From the NCBI RefSeq assembly GCF_900176415.1, contig NZ_FWXO01000001.1:1174053-1238052 (forward strand): a stretch of 64,000 nt of DNA, written 5' to 3'. The stretch is from Cellulophaga tyrosinoxydans (GTDB lineage: Bacteria > Bacteroidota > Bacteroidia > Flavobacteriales > Flavobacteriaceae). The notes under the pieces are model-generated. The model searched no databases. It was not told where the DNA came from and saw nothing but the letters and a program-made list of their open reading frames with translations. The translations under genes were made by a program, and so were the position numbers. Below, piece after piece: positions 8,140-16,236 of the stretch (positions are counted from its first letter, which is position 1; each line of letters begins with the position of its first letter).

Positions 8140-8557
8140 AGTGTATATTAAATTTCTATAACCTAAATGTAAAGAAAAAAATAATACAAACTCCACTAAG
8201 TGCATCATTTAATCGATGAAATGCACTTTTTTAGCAAAATTTTATGATTTTGTTAATGCAAAGTCAAAGATCTTGGTTTAAATATATGTTATAAAACATT
8301 GTAAATCAAAAAATTAATAAAACTTTTAGAAATTCATTATTTATAAAACTAAGACCCCTGTTTTTGTTAAATTAATATTAAGTGGTTAATGATAGATATA
8401 AATAGGCAGCTTTAAATAGTATTTTTATTGTTCGTTAAACTATATTTTAAAATATCTGAATACGTTTAGAAGTTAAAGTGCACTAAATATTATCGCCTTT
8501 AGTAAAAACATAGTAATTTAACACTATCTATTTCTATTACGTTTCACTACGAGAATA
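8140..8557. other. Intergenic region upstream of uvrC
   Basis: This AT-rich spacer of about 420 bases has no supportable gene apart from the microprotein candidate next to it. It contains one clear inverted repeat at 8198-8228 (separate entry). I could not find a convincing TAnnTTTG element for uvrC. Confidence 0.6.
8198..8232 (+). other. Hairpin with T-tract in the uvrC upstream region
   Basis: AAGTGCAT at 8198 and ATGCACTT ending at 8228 are perfect complements around a 15-base centre that can extend the stem after a bulge, and six T follow on the plus strand. It looks like an intrinsic terminator, but no plus-strand gene ends nearby. It may end an unannotated transcript or act in the leader of the minus-strand microprotein/cyclo-ligase genes. 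Confidence 0.45.
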
Positions 8558-10345
8558 ATGCAAGAACCTTCTTTAAAATTACAATTAAGCACGTTACCGG
8601 ATGGTCCTGGAGTATATCAATTTTATGATGTAGATGATAAAATATTATATGTAGGTAAGGCCAAGAATTTAAAGAAGAGAGTTACCTCTTATTTCTCTAA
8701 AAATCATGATAATGGTAAGACAAGAGTTCTAGTTAAAAAAATAGCTAGTTTAAAACATATTGTAGTGCCAACTGAATCCGATGCATTATTACTCGAAAAT
8801 AATTTAATTAAAAAATACAAGCCTAGATATAATGTACTTCTTAAAGATGACAAATCTTACCCATGGATTTGTATAAAAAATGAACGTTTTCCAAGAATTT
8901 TTCAAACAAGAAGAATTATTAAAGATGGTTCGGAATATTTTGGGCCATATACCAGTGTAAAAACTGTGCGTATACTTTTAGATTTAATAAAAAGTGTTTA
9001 TCCACTACGTACGTGCAATTATGACCTATCACAGGAAAAGATAGATGCAGGGAAGTATAAAGTGTGTTTGGAGTATCATTTAGGAAACTGTAAAGGTCCC
9101 TGTGAGGGCTTTCAAAACTTGGAGGATTACCAAAAACAAATTGAAGATATTCGAGAAATTATAAAAGGTAATTTTAAATCTTCAATTCATTATTTTAAAA
9201 ATCAAATGAAAGCCTTAGCTCAAGAAATGAGATATGAGGAGGCACAGATAATTAAAGAAAAAGTTGAGGTTTTAGAAAATTATCAGGTAAAGACAACTAT
9301 AGTTAATCCTAAAATAAATAATGTTGATGTATTCTCCATAATATCAGATGAAGCATTTGCGTATATAAACTTTTTACAACTTTCACACGGTTCTATAATA
9401 AGATCGCATACCCTTGAAATAAAGAAGAAATTAGACGAATCCGATTCGGAACTTTTGGAGTTGGCTATTGTAGAAATACGCCAAAGATTCAATTCACATT
9501 CCAAGGAAATTTATGTGCCATTTGTGGTTGATGTAGAGACCGATTTAAAAATTACAGTGCCAAAACTAGGAGATAAAAAAAGAATTTTGGAACTATCAGA
9601 ACGCAATGCTAAATTTTACAGACAAGAGCGATTTAATCAGATAAAAATTATTGATCCTGATCGCCATACTAATAGAATTATGGCGCAGATGAAAAAAGAT
9701 CTTCGCTTATCCGTAGAACCAAGGCATATAGAATGTTTTGACAATTCCAATATTCAAGGGAGCAACCCAGTTGCGGCTTGTGTGGTTTTTAAAAATGGAA
9801 AACCATCTAAGAAAGATTACCGTAAGTTTAATATAAAAACAGTCATTGGTCCAGATGATTTTGCCTCTATGGAAGAGGTGGTGTTCAGAAGATATAAGCG
9901 ACTTTTGGAAGAAGATGAACCATTACCGCAGCTAATTGTTATAGATGGTGGTAAGGGCCAGTTGTCATCAGCACTAAAAAGTTTAGATGAACTAGGATTA
10001 CGTGGTAAAATTGCAATTATAGGAATAGCAAAACGATTAGAAGAAATTTATTTTCCAGGTGATTCAATTCCCTTATATTTAGATAAAAAGTCAGAAAGCC
10101 TAAAAATTATTCAACAATTACGAAATGAAGCGCATCGTTTTGGAATTACGTTTCATAGAAAACAAAGAAGTAAAGGAGCAATTAATTCAGAATTGCAAAG
10201 CATTGACGGTATAGGTGAAAAAACTATGGAAGATTTGTTGAAAAATTTTAAATCTGTAAAAAGAATAAAAGAAGCAACATTAGAGGAGTTAACAACCAAA
10301 GTAGGGTTGTCTAAGGCACGAAAAATATATAATACCTTTCATTAA
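8558..10345 (+). CDS. uvrC: Excinuclease ABC subunit C
   Basis: Nucleotide-excision-repair endonuclease that makes both incisions around a UvrB-bound lesion. The 595-residue protein shows the GIY-YIG domain at the N-terminus (GVYQFYDVDDKILYVGKAKNL, about residues 18-38 in part), a cysteine-containing middle segment (CLEYHLGNCKGPCEGF), a UVR/UvrB-binding motif (MRYEEAQIIKEKVEVLENY), the RNase H-like endonuclease core (HIECFDNSNIQG and VIDGGKGQL with catalytic Asp/His), and a C-terminal helix-hairpin-helix (SIDGIGEKTMEDLL). It is intact and of normal length. The patatin-like gene starts 18 bases downstream, suggesting co-transcription. Confidence 0.97.
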   Translation: MQEPSLKLQLSTLPDGPGVYQFYDVDDKILYVGKAKNLKKRVTSYFSKNHDNGKTRVLVKKIASLKHIVVPTESDALLLENNLIKKYKPRYNVLLKDDKSYPWICIKNERFPRIFQTRRIIKDGSEYFGPYTSVKTVRILLDLIKSVYPLRTCNYDLSQEKIDAGKYKVCLEYHLGNCKGPCEGFQNLEDYQKQIEDIREIIKGNFKSSIHYFKNQMKALAQEMRYEEAQIIKEKVEVLENYQVKTTIVNPKINNVDVFSIISDEAFAYINFLQLSHGSIIRSHTLEIKKKLDESDSELLELAIVEIRQRFNSHSKEIYVPFVVDVETDLKITVPKLGDKKRILELSERNAKFYRQERFNQIKIIDPDRHTNRIMAQMKKDLRLSVEPRHIECFDNSNIQGSNPVAACVVFKNGKPSKKDYRKFNIKTVIGPDDFASMEEVVFRRYKRLLEEDEPLPQLIVIDGGKGQLSSALKSLDELGLRGKIAIIGIAKRLEEIYFPGDSIPLYLDKKSESLKIIQQLRNEAHRFGITFHRKQRSKGAINSELQSIDGIGEKTMEDLLKNFKSVKRIKEATLEELTTKVGLSKARKIYNTFH

Positions 10346-10363
10346 TTAGTGTAGATAATAAAT

Positions 10364-12619
10364 ATGCATAAAAGTTTCACCTTATTAATCTTTATGTTTT
10401 GCTTTTTTATTGGCGCCTCTCAAAATACTGCCAATCAAGAAGAAGTAAAGGTTGGACTTGTTTTAAGTGGAGGTGGAGCAAAAGGCTTTGCGCACATTGG
10501 TGCATTAAAAGTAATTGAAGAAGCAGGAGTAAAAATAGATTATATTGGAGGCACAAGTATGGGTGCAATAATAGGAGCCTTATACGCATCAGGGTATACC
10601 GCAAATGAACTAGATTCCATATTTAGAAACACAGATTTTACTCAGCTTATTCAAGATAATTTACCGCGTGACGCTAAAACCTTTTACGAGAAAGAAGATT
10701 CAGAAAGGTATGCCCTTGCACTACCTTTTAATAAATTCAAAATATCATTCCCGTCGGCCATTTCTAGTGGTCAAAATATTTACAATGAATTGGTTAGATT
10801 GTTATATCATGTTCGCGATATAAAAGATTTTAACAAACTTCCTATTCCATTTTTTTGCATAGCAACAAATGTAGAGACTGGTAATGAGGTGGTTTTAAAT
10901 AGTGGTTATTTACCCGAGGCCATTATGGCGAGTGGTACTTTTCCTTCCTTGTTTGAGCCTTCGGAGATTAATGGTCAAGTGCTTATAGATGGGGGAGTTA
11001 TTAATAACTATCCGGTAGCAAGAGTGCAAAAAATGGGAGCCAATGTAATTATTGGTGTCGATGTTCAACACGGACTTTCAAAAAGGGAAAATCTTGCTTC
11101 AGCAACTGAAATTTTACTGCAAATAAATAATTACAGGACAGTAAAAGATATGGTGGAAAAAGTTAAGCAAACAGATGTTTACATAAAACCAGATATAGCA
11201 AAATATTCTGTAATAGACTTTGGGTTTTTAAATGAAATTATAAACACTGGTGAAATTGCCGCAAGAGAAAATTATGTTGCTTTAAAAGAACTTGCGATAA
11301 AACAAAAAAAATCGAATTTACCAGCTCGCGTACCTGTAGTTTGTAAAGACACTTTACAGTTAGAAGAATTAATTATTAAAGGGAGTGAAAATTATTCTAG
11401 AGGCTATGTAAAGGGTAAATTAAGATTGCCAGCGGATAATGTTGTAACATTTTCAAAAATGCAGCAAGGCATTGGAAACTTGGCTGCAACAGGCAATTTT
11501 AAAACAATCAGGTATCAATTAAAATCTAATCAGGATAAGACAGATTTAGTTTTGGATTTAAAAGAAAACCAAAACAAAATGTTTATTAAAATGGGTGTGC
11601 ATTATGATGATTTACTTAAAAGTGCCGCCATTATCAACTTAACTAACAAAAACATATTATTTGATGATGATGTAAGCTCCTTTGATTTTATTATAGGGGA
11701 TAATCTAAGGTATAATTTTGAGTATTATATAGATAAAGGATCCTATTGGAGTTTTGGATTCAATTCCAGATTCATTGGTTTTGAGCAGAATATAAATTAC
11801 CAACTTTTTCAGTCTAATTTTGATGTTCCAAATGATGAAAATATTAATGAAATAAATATTGATATTTCAGATGTTACAAATCAAATATACATGCAAACAG
11901 TGGTTAAGGAAGAATTTGCATTTAGTATTGGATTAGAGCATAAATTTTTAAAATATGGAACGCGAACGTTAGGGCAATTATCCGATGTTAATCAGGCCTC
12001 CAACTCAAAAAGGGTATTCTTCGAGAAAAGTAATTACTTTAGCACCTATGCTAAACTTACATTAGACACCTATGATGACAAGTTTTTTCCATCTAGGGGA
12101 TTATATTTTGATGGAGATTTTCATGTATATCTAGCATCATCAGACTACAACGCTAATTTCAAAGAATTTTCCATTGCCCAATCACATATGGGCGCAGCAT
12201 TTCCATTGTTTAATAAGGTATCTTTAAATATAGAAACGGAAGGAGGTTTTAAATTAGGAACTTCGCCAGTAACCTCATTCGATTTTGTTCTAGGTGGTTT
12301 TGGAGCAACAAGAATAAATAATTTTATACCTTTTTATGGATATGATTTTGTTGGTTTGCCTGGGAATAGCTTCGTAAAAGGGCTTATTAAATTAGATTAT
12401 GAAGTTGCTACTAAAAATCATTTAATTTTTGCAGCTAACTATGCTAATGTAGATGATGATCTTTTTAGAACTGGTGACTGGTTTAAAGAGCCTAGTTTTT
12501 CTGGTTATGGAATTGGCTATGGGTTTGAATCCTTTATTGGACCATTGCAAATTATGTATTCATGGTCTCCAGAACGGAGTGATTATAATTTGTTTTTTAG
12601 TTTAGGATATTGGTTTTAA
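10364..12619 (+). CDS. Patatin-like phospholipase with C-terminal outer-membrane barrel
   Basis: The 751-residue protein has a signal peptide (cleavage after FIGASQ), then a patatin domain (about residues 28-220). That domain has the oxyanion loop SGGGAKGFAHIGAL, the nucleophile elbow GGTSMGA and the catalytic-dyad DGG in IDGGVINNYP. A POTRA-like segment follows (around LQLEELIIKGSENYSRG, residues 330-400), then a C-terminal Omp85/bacterial surface antigen-type 16-strand barrel ending GYWF. This architecture is that of the PlpD-type (type Vd) secreted patatins. In Bacteroidota the protein is generally anchored in the outer membrane. The activity expected is acyl hydrolysis of phospholipids; substrate and side of display are not shown by the sequence. 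Confidence 0.92.
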   Translation: MHKSFTLLIFMFCFFIGASQNTANQEEVKVGLVLSGGGAKGFAHIGALKVIEEAGVKIDYIGGTSMGAIIGALYASGYTANELDSIFRNTDFTQLIQDNLPRDAKTFYEKEDSERYALALPFNKFKISFPSAISSGQNIYNELVRLLYHVRDIKDFNKLPIPFFCIATNVETGNEVVLNSGYLPEAIMASGTFPSLFEPSEINGQVLIDGGVINNYPVARVQKMGANVIIGVDVQHGLSKRENLASATEILLQINNYRTVKDMVEKVKQTDVYIKPDIAKYSVIDFGFLNEIINTGEIAARENYVALKELAIKQKKSNLPARVPVVCKDTLQLEELIIKGSENYSRGYVKGKLRLPADNVVTFSKMQQGIGNLAATGNFKTIRYQLKSNQDKTDLVLDLKENQNKMFIKMGVHYDDLLKSAAIINLTNKNILFDDDVSSFDFIIGDNLRYNFEYYIDKGSYWSFGFNSRFIGFEQNINYQLFQSNFDVPNDENINEINIDISDVTNQIYMQTVVKEEFAFSIGLEHKFLKYGTRTLGQLSDVNQASNSKRVFFEKSNYFSTYAKLTLDTYDDKFFPSRGLYFDGDFHVYLASSDYNANFKEFSIAQSHMGAAFPLFNKVSLNIETEGGFKLGTSPVTSFDFVLGGFGATRINNFIPFYGYDFVGLPGNSFVKGLIKLDYEVATKNHLIFAANYANVDDDLFRTGDWFKEPSFSGYGIGYGFESFIGPLQIMYSWSPERSDYNLFFSLGYWF

Positions 12620-12690
12620 AAACTTAATAATAAATCCTGATTTAATCTTAAATTACGATATTTGTATTATGCTACAATTTAGAGTTGATA

Positions 12691-12719
12691 TTACCGCTCA
12701 TCTTAGAGCAATGTGGTAA
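12691..12719 (+). promoter_or_regulatory. Structured leader hairpin upstream of hpd
   Basis: TTACC at 12691 pairs with GGTAA ending at 12719, enclosing an inner GCTC/GAGC hairpin with a six-base loop and a five-base bulge. It precedes a second hairpin with a T-tract (12729-12779) and together they form most of the spacer between the patatin gene and hpd. Confidence 0.4.
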
Positions 12720-12728
12720 AGCTGTTGT

Positions 12729-12779
12729 AATACCCTTTCATACTTTATGAAAAGGTGATTATTAGGGATTCTTTTTTTT
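12729..12779 (+). terminator. Intrinsic terminator or attenuator just before hpd
   Basis: AAT(A)CCCT at 12729 pairs with AGGGATT ending at 12770, enclosing a second hairpin (CCTTTCAT with ATGAAAAGG), and eight T follow. It can end the uvrC-patatin transcript. Because it sits only 23 bases before the hpd ATG and no promoter is visible between them, it could also act as an attenuator of hpd. Confidence 0.55.
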
Positions 12780-12802
12780 ACTAATTAAATTAAATCAACA
12801 TC

Positions 12803-13966
12803 ATGGCAGCAGAAATAAAAAATCTAAAAGATTTAAAAAATACAGAATATACGCTTAAAAAATTATTTAAAGAAGCGGAAGACTTTCTTCCACTCCTAGG
12901 AACCGATTATGTAGAGCTTTATGTAGGTAATGCAAAGCAATCTGCTCATTTTTACAAAACGGCATTTGGTTTTCAATCAGAAGCCTATGCAGGTTTGGAG
13001 ACTGGTGTAAAAGACCGCGTGTCTTATGTGTTAAAGCAAGACAAAATTAGACTTGTATTAACAACTCCTTTGCAAAAAGACGGAGAAATAAATCGCCATA
13101 TAAATGAGCACGGCGATGGCGTAAAAGTGGTTGCGCTTTGGGTGGAAGATGCTACAAAAGCATTTGAAGAAACTACAAAAAGAGGTGCCAAACCATACTT
13201 AAAGCCTACAAAAGAAGAAGATGAAAATGGTTATGTTGTCCGTTCTGGTATTTATACCTACGGCGAAACAGTGCACATTTTTGTAGAACGTAAAAATTAT
13301 AACGGAATATTTTTACCAGGATTTAGAAAATGGGAATCTCATTATAACCCTGAACCGGTAGGTTTAAAGTTTATAGATCATATGGTTGGTAATGTTGGTT
13401 GGGATGAAATGAATACTTGGTGCAAATTTTATGGAGAGGTAATGGGCTTTGCGCAAATTGTATCTTTTGTTGATGATGATATTGCAACCGAGTATACCGC
13501 TCTTATGAGTAAGGTAATGAGTAATGGGAATGGAAGAGTTAAATTCCCAATTAATGAGCCTGCTAAAGGGAAGAAAAAATCACAAATAGAAGAATACTTA
13601 GACTTTTATAACGGCCCGGGTGTTCAGCACATGGCTCTTGCTACTGATGATATTGTAGCCACAGTTTCGGCAATGAGAGATCGTGGTGTGGAGTTTTTAT
13701 ATGTTCCTGAGGCATATTATGACGATTTGTTGGAGCGTGTAGGCGATATAGATGAAGATGTTGAGGTGCTAAAAAAGCACGGAATCCTTATTGATAGAGA
13801 TGAAGAGGGTTATTTATTGCAATTATTTACAAAGACAATAGTTGATAGACCAACACTTTTTATAGAAATTATTCAACGTAAAGGTGCTCAGTCTTTTGGA
13901 GTAGGAAATTTTAAAGCACTTTTTGAAGCTATTGAGCGAGAACAAGAGGCTAGAGGAACCTTATAA
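12803..13966 (+). CDS. hpd: 4-Hydroxyphenylpyruvate dioxygenase
   Basis: Non-haem Fe(II) enzyme of tyrosine catabolism that converts 4-hydroxyphenylpyruvate to homogentisate. The 387-residue length is normal. Two vicinal-oxygen-chelate halves are visible. Iron ligands are readable as His in FIDHMVGNVG, His in GVQHMALATDD and Glu in TLFIEIIQRKGA. The conserved C-terminal GVGNFKALFEAIEREQ segment that caps the active site is intact. Homogentisate dioxygenase is not adjacent in this window. Tryptophan 2,3-dioxygenase lies 1.3 kb downstream, so aromatic amino-acid breakdown genes are loosely grouped. Two hairpins precede the gene and a small RNA gene follows it. Confidence 0.97.
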   Translation: MAAEIKNLKDLKNTEYTLKKLFKEAEDFLPLLGTDYVELYVGNAKQSAHFYKTAFGFQSEAYAGLETGVKDRVSYVLKQDKIRLVLTTPLQKDGEINRHINEHGDGVKVVALWVEDATKAFEETTKRGAKPYLKPTKEEDENGYVVRSGIYTYGETVHIFVERKNYNGIFLPGFRKWESHYNPEPVGLKFIDHMVGNVGWDEMNTWCKFYGEVMGFAQIVSFVDDDIATEYTALMSKVMSNGNGRVKFPINEPAKGKKKSQIEEYLDFYNGPGVQHMALATDDIVATVSAMRDRGVEFLYVPEAYYDDLLERVGDIDEDVEVLKKHGILIDRDEEGYLLQLFTKTIVDRPTLFIEIIQRKGAQSFGVGNFKALFEAIEREQEARGTL

Positions 13967-14053
13967 CTTCATGATATCTTAATTATCTTATAAATTCTCG
14001 ACCTAAATTTATAAATTACTGTTAAGATAATAGTTAAAGTAAGTTAAAACTAA

Positions 14054-14083
14054 TTTTAGAATCAATTCTGTGTTTTAACTTTG
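14054..14083 (+). promoter_or_regulatory. Promoter of the candidate small RNA
   Basis: TAACTTTG at 14076-14083 is an exact match to TAnnTTTG. TTTTAG at 14054 lies about 18 bases upstream, near the spacing expected for the -33 element (consensus TTTG). Initiation would be expected at about 14088-14090, at the base of the first hairpin. Confidence 0.55.
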
Positions 14084-14088
14084 TCATC

Positions 14089-14190
14089 AAATAAGGGGTG
14101 GTTCCCTTATTGACTTTAAGTATTGGTTTTTCATAATTAAAGTTTGGTTGGTTATTTAGGGAAAGCCCAGTGGAAACACTGGGCTTTTTT
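14089..14190 (+). ncRNA. Candidate small RNA of about 100 nt with three stem-loops
   Basis: No ORF is present, yet the segment has a promoter match at the right distance and three consecutive perfect hairpins. Hairpin 1 is AATAAGGG/CCCTTATT with a six-base loop (14089-14110). Hairpin 2 is ACTTTAA/TTAAAGT (14113-14143). Hairpin 3 is AAAGCCCAGTG/CACTGGGCTTT with a GAAA tetraloop (14162-14187), followed by a T-tract, a textbook intrinsic terminator. An 18-base G/T-rich single-stranded stretch (14144-14161) separates hairpins 2 and 3 and could serve as a pairing region. The gene lies between hpd and the DUF3108 gene. I do not recognise a named RNA family; 3' UTR origin from hpd is the main alternative. 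Confidence 0.65.
14162..14190 (+). terminator. Strong intrinsic terminator of the candidate small RNA
   Basis: An 11-bp perfect stem closed by a GAAA tetraloop and followed by a T-tract. It is the best terminator in the window and would also stop read-through from hpd. Confidence 0.9.
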
Positions 14191-14350
14191 TATATACTTT
14201 AATTCAATTATGAAACTTTGGAATAAATTTTGTTTATGTATTTGTAAAGTAAATACTGTCAGATGCAATTTTTGTTATTTTTACAGCGTTTGCTAAATTA
14301 AGTAGTTACCGATAATAGACCTATTATTTGTAAAAGCAAAAAAGTAAAAA

Positions 14351-15130
14351 ATGAAGAAATATTTACTATTTATATTTATAATTTGTACAGGGTTAATTCA
14401 TTCGCAAGAGGAAAAAGCACCTTTCAAAGCTGGTGAATGGCTCAAGTTTAGAATTCACTATGGTATTTTTAATGCCAGTACAGCAACCTTGCACCTTACT
14501 AATGATGTTGTCAACGGTAAGAGTGTTTATAGAGTTACAGGTGAGGGTAAAACAACTGGGGCAGCAAGAGTATTCTATAAAGTAGACGATGTATATGAAA
14601 GCTATTTCGATAAAGAAGACGGTAGACCATATAAGTTTATTCGTAAAATAGATGAAGGAGGGTATACTAAAGACGTAGAAATAAACTTCGACTACCAAAA
14701 AAAGCAAGCCGAGTTAAATGATAAAAAGAATGCGAAAAAGCAAAATTTTACAATAACTAATAAAGTTCAAGATTTAATCTCTGCTTTTTATTACATCAGA
14801 AAAAATTATGAATTCAAAGATTTGGTTGAAGGTGAATTTATAAAATTAGATATGCTTTATGATGACGATGGATTGTATCAGTTTAAACTTAAATATTTAG
14901 GTAAGGATACTTTAAAGACCAAATATGGTAAAGTAGAATGCTTAAAATTTAGACCATACGTACAATCAGGGCGTGTGTTTAAAGAGGAAGAAAGTTTGTC
15001 ATTATGGGTTTCTAACGATCAGAATAAAATTCCAATCCGTATTAAAGCCGATATTGCTGTAGGATCAATAAAAGCAGATTTAGACGGTTATAATGGATTA
15101 AATAATCAGTTTAAAATTATTATGGACTAA
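14351..15130 (+). CDS. DUF3108 domain-containing exported protein
   Basis: The 259-residue protein has a signal peptide (cleavage after LIHSQ) and then the DUF3108 pattern: FKAGEWLKFRIHYGIFNAST near the N-terminus, AARVFYKVDDVYESYFD, VQDLISAFYYIR, and a C-terminal KYGKVECLKFRPYVQ..VFKEEESLSLWVSND. Proteins of this family are predicted periplasmic or outer-membrane-associated beta-rich proteins with no established biochemical role. It follows the small RNA terminator and precedes the tryptophan dioxygenase gene, which has its own promoter match, so it is probably transcribed alone. Confidence 0.85.
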   Translation: MKKYLLFIFIICTGLIHSQEEKAPFKAGEWLKFRIHYGIFNASTATLHLTNDVVNGKSVYRVTGEGKTTGAARVFYKVDDVYESYFDKEDGRPYKFIRKIDEGGYTKDVEINFDYQKKQAELNDKKNAKKQNFTITNKVQDLISAFYYIRKNYEFKDLVEGEFIKLDMLYDDDGLYQFKLKYLGKDTLKTKYGKVECLKFRPYVQSGRVFKEEESLSLWVSNDQNKIPIRIKADIAVGSIKADLDGYNGLNNQFKIIMD

Positions 15131-15209
15131 ATTTTAGGGGATACTTCACCTTAATTTTTTAAAAATAAAACTTAGTATTAGGAAAAAATTCTATTTTAAT
15201 TCTTTATTC

Positions 15210-15217
15210 TATTTTTG
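15210..15217 (+). promoter_or_regulatory. Probable -7 element of the tdo operon
   Basis: TATTTTTG is an exact TAnnTTTG match 49 bases before the TTG start of tryptophan 2,3-dioxygenase. Confidence 0.5.
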
Positions 15218-15265
15218 TACCAGTTAAATAGCAACAAAATAATAAATTAATTAAAATTTTTTCTT

Positions 15266-16228
15266 TTGAAAAGTAAAGAAGATATCGATTTACAAATATC
15301 AAAGCTTGAAGAAAAGTATAAAAATTCAGGCCAAGATTTAAGCTCATATTTAGACGGTCTTCTTTACCAAAGATATTTGACCTATTGGGATTATATTCAT
15401 TTAGACACCTTACTGAGTCTTCAAATTCCTAGAACGCATTTTCCTGATGAAGAAATTTTCATCATGTATCATCAAATTACAGAATTGTACTTTAAGCTTA
15501 TTTTACATGAGCAAAAGCAGCTGGTTGATGATAAAACACAAGAGGTGGCATTTTTTATAGAAAAGGCAAACCGTATCAATAGCTATTACCGTGTGCTCAT
15601 ATCGTCATTTAGTATTATGATTAACGGTATGGAGCGGGAACAATTTTTACAATATAGAATGGCATTATTGCCTGCCAGTGGTTTTCAATCTGCACAGTAT
15701 AGAATGATTGAACTTTATGCAACTCCTTTAGAAAACTTGGTACACCATACGGAACGTGATACATATTCTTCTGAAACTAAAATAGAAGAACTTTACGAAC
15801 ATATATATTGGAAAAAAGGCGCTACGGATAAGGAAACAGGCGAAAAAACACTTACATTAAAACAGTTCGAATACCGCTACACTCCAAGATTAGTTCGTAT
15901 TGCTAAACAAGTACAAGGCAAAACCATTTACTCCAAATATTTGCAATTACCCAAAGCAGATAGAGAAAATCCATTATTAATTAATGCATTAAAAGAACTT
16001 GATATTAATGCCAATGTTAATTGGCCTTTAATGCATATGGGATCTGCTTATAGGTATTTAGCAAAAGACAAACAAGAAATTGACGCTACTGGCGGTACTA
16101 ATTGGAAACAATATTTACCCCCAAGTTTTCAAAAAGTAATCTTCTTCCCAGAGATATATTCTAAAGATGAGTTAAATAATTGGGGAAAACAGTGGGTAGA
16201 CCATATCTTTAACCCAGAAAAAGCTTAA
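15266..16228 (+). CDS. Tryptophan 2,3-dioxygenase family protein (TTG start)
   Basis: Haem enzyme that opens the indole ring of L-tryptophan to N-formylkynurenine, the first step of the kynurenine pathway. Family features are the N-terminal YLDGLLYQRYLTYWDYIHLD, the substrate-proximal Arg stretch LLPASGFQSAQYRM, the probable haem His in PLMHMGSAYRYL and the TGGTNWKQYLPP loop. The start is TTG at 15266: an in-frame stop lies at 15248 and the first ATG is far inside the conserved region, so a non-ATG start is forced by the sequence. At 320 residues it is longer than the ~280 proteobacterial form, as expected for the Bacteroidetes subgroup. The M23 lipoprotein gene follows after 8 bases. Confidence 0.93.
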   Translation: MKSKEDIDLQISKLEEKYKNSGQDLSSYLDGLLYQRYLTYWDYIHLDTLLSLQIPRTHFPDEEIFIMYHQITELYFKLILHEQKQLVDDKTQEVAFFIEKANRINSYYRVLISSFSIMINGMEREQFLQYRMALLPASGFQSAQYRMIELYATPLENLVHHTERDTYSSETKIEELYEHIYWKKGATDKETGEKTLTLKQFEYRYTPRLVRIAKQVQGKTIYSKYLQLPKADRENPLLINALKELDINANVNWPLMHMGSAYRYLAKDKQEIDATGGTNWKQYLPPSFQKVIFFPEIYSKDELNNWGKQWVDHIFNPEKA

Positions 16229-16236
16229 AATTAAGA

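Larger units (their letters stand above)
13967..14350. other. Intergenic region between hpd and the DUF3108 gene
   Basis: The first part contains a long AT-rich inverted repeat (ATTATCTTA at 13982 with TAAGATAAT ending at 14031) that may form the 3' end of the hpd mRNA. The middle (14054-14190) holds a promoter and a three-hairpin small RNA ending in a strong terminator. The remainder up to 14350 is plain AT-rich sequence upstream of the DUF3108 gene, with a TATTTTTA at 14276 that resembles a -7 element. Confidence 0.65.

Noticed and set aside
12691-12719. tRNA-like fold before hpd
   Set aside because: No CCA-accepting stem, T-loop or anticodon arm can be built; only a bulged hairpin is present.
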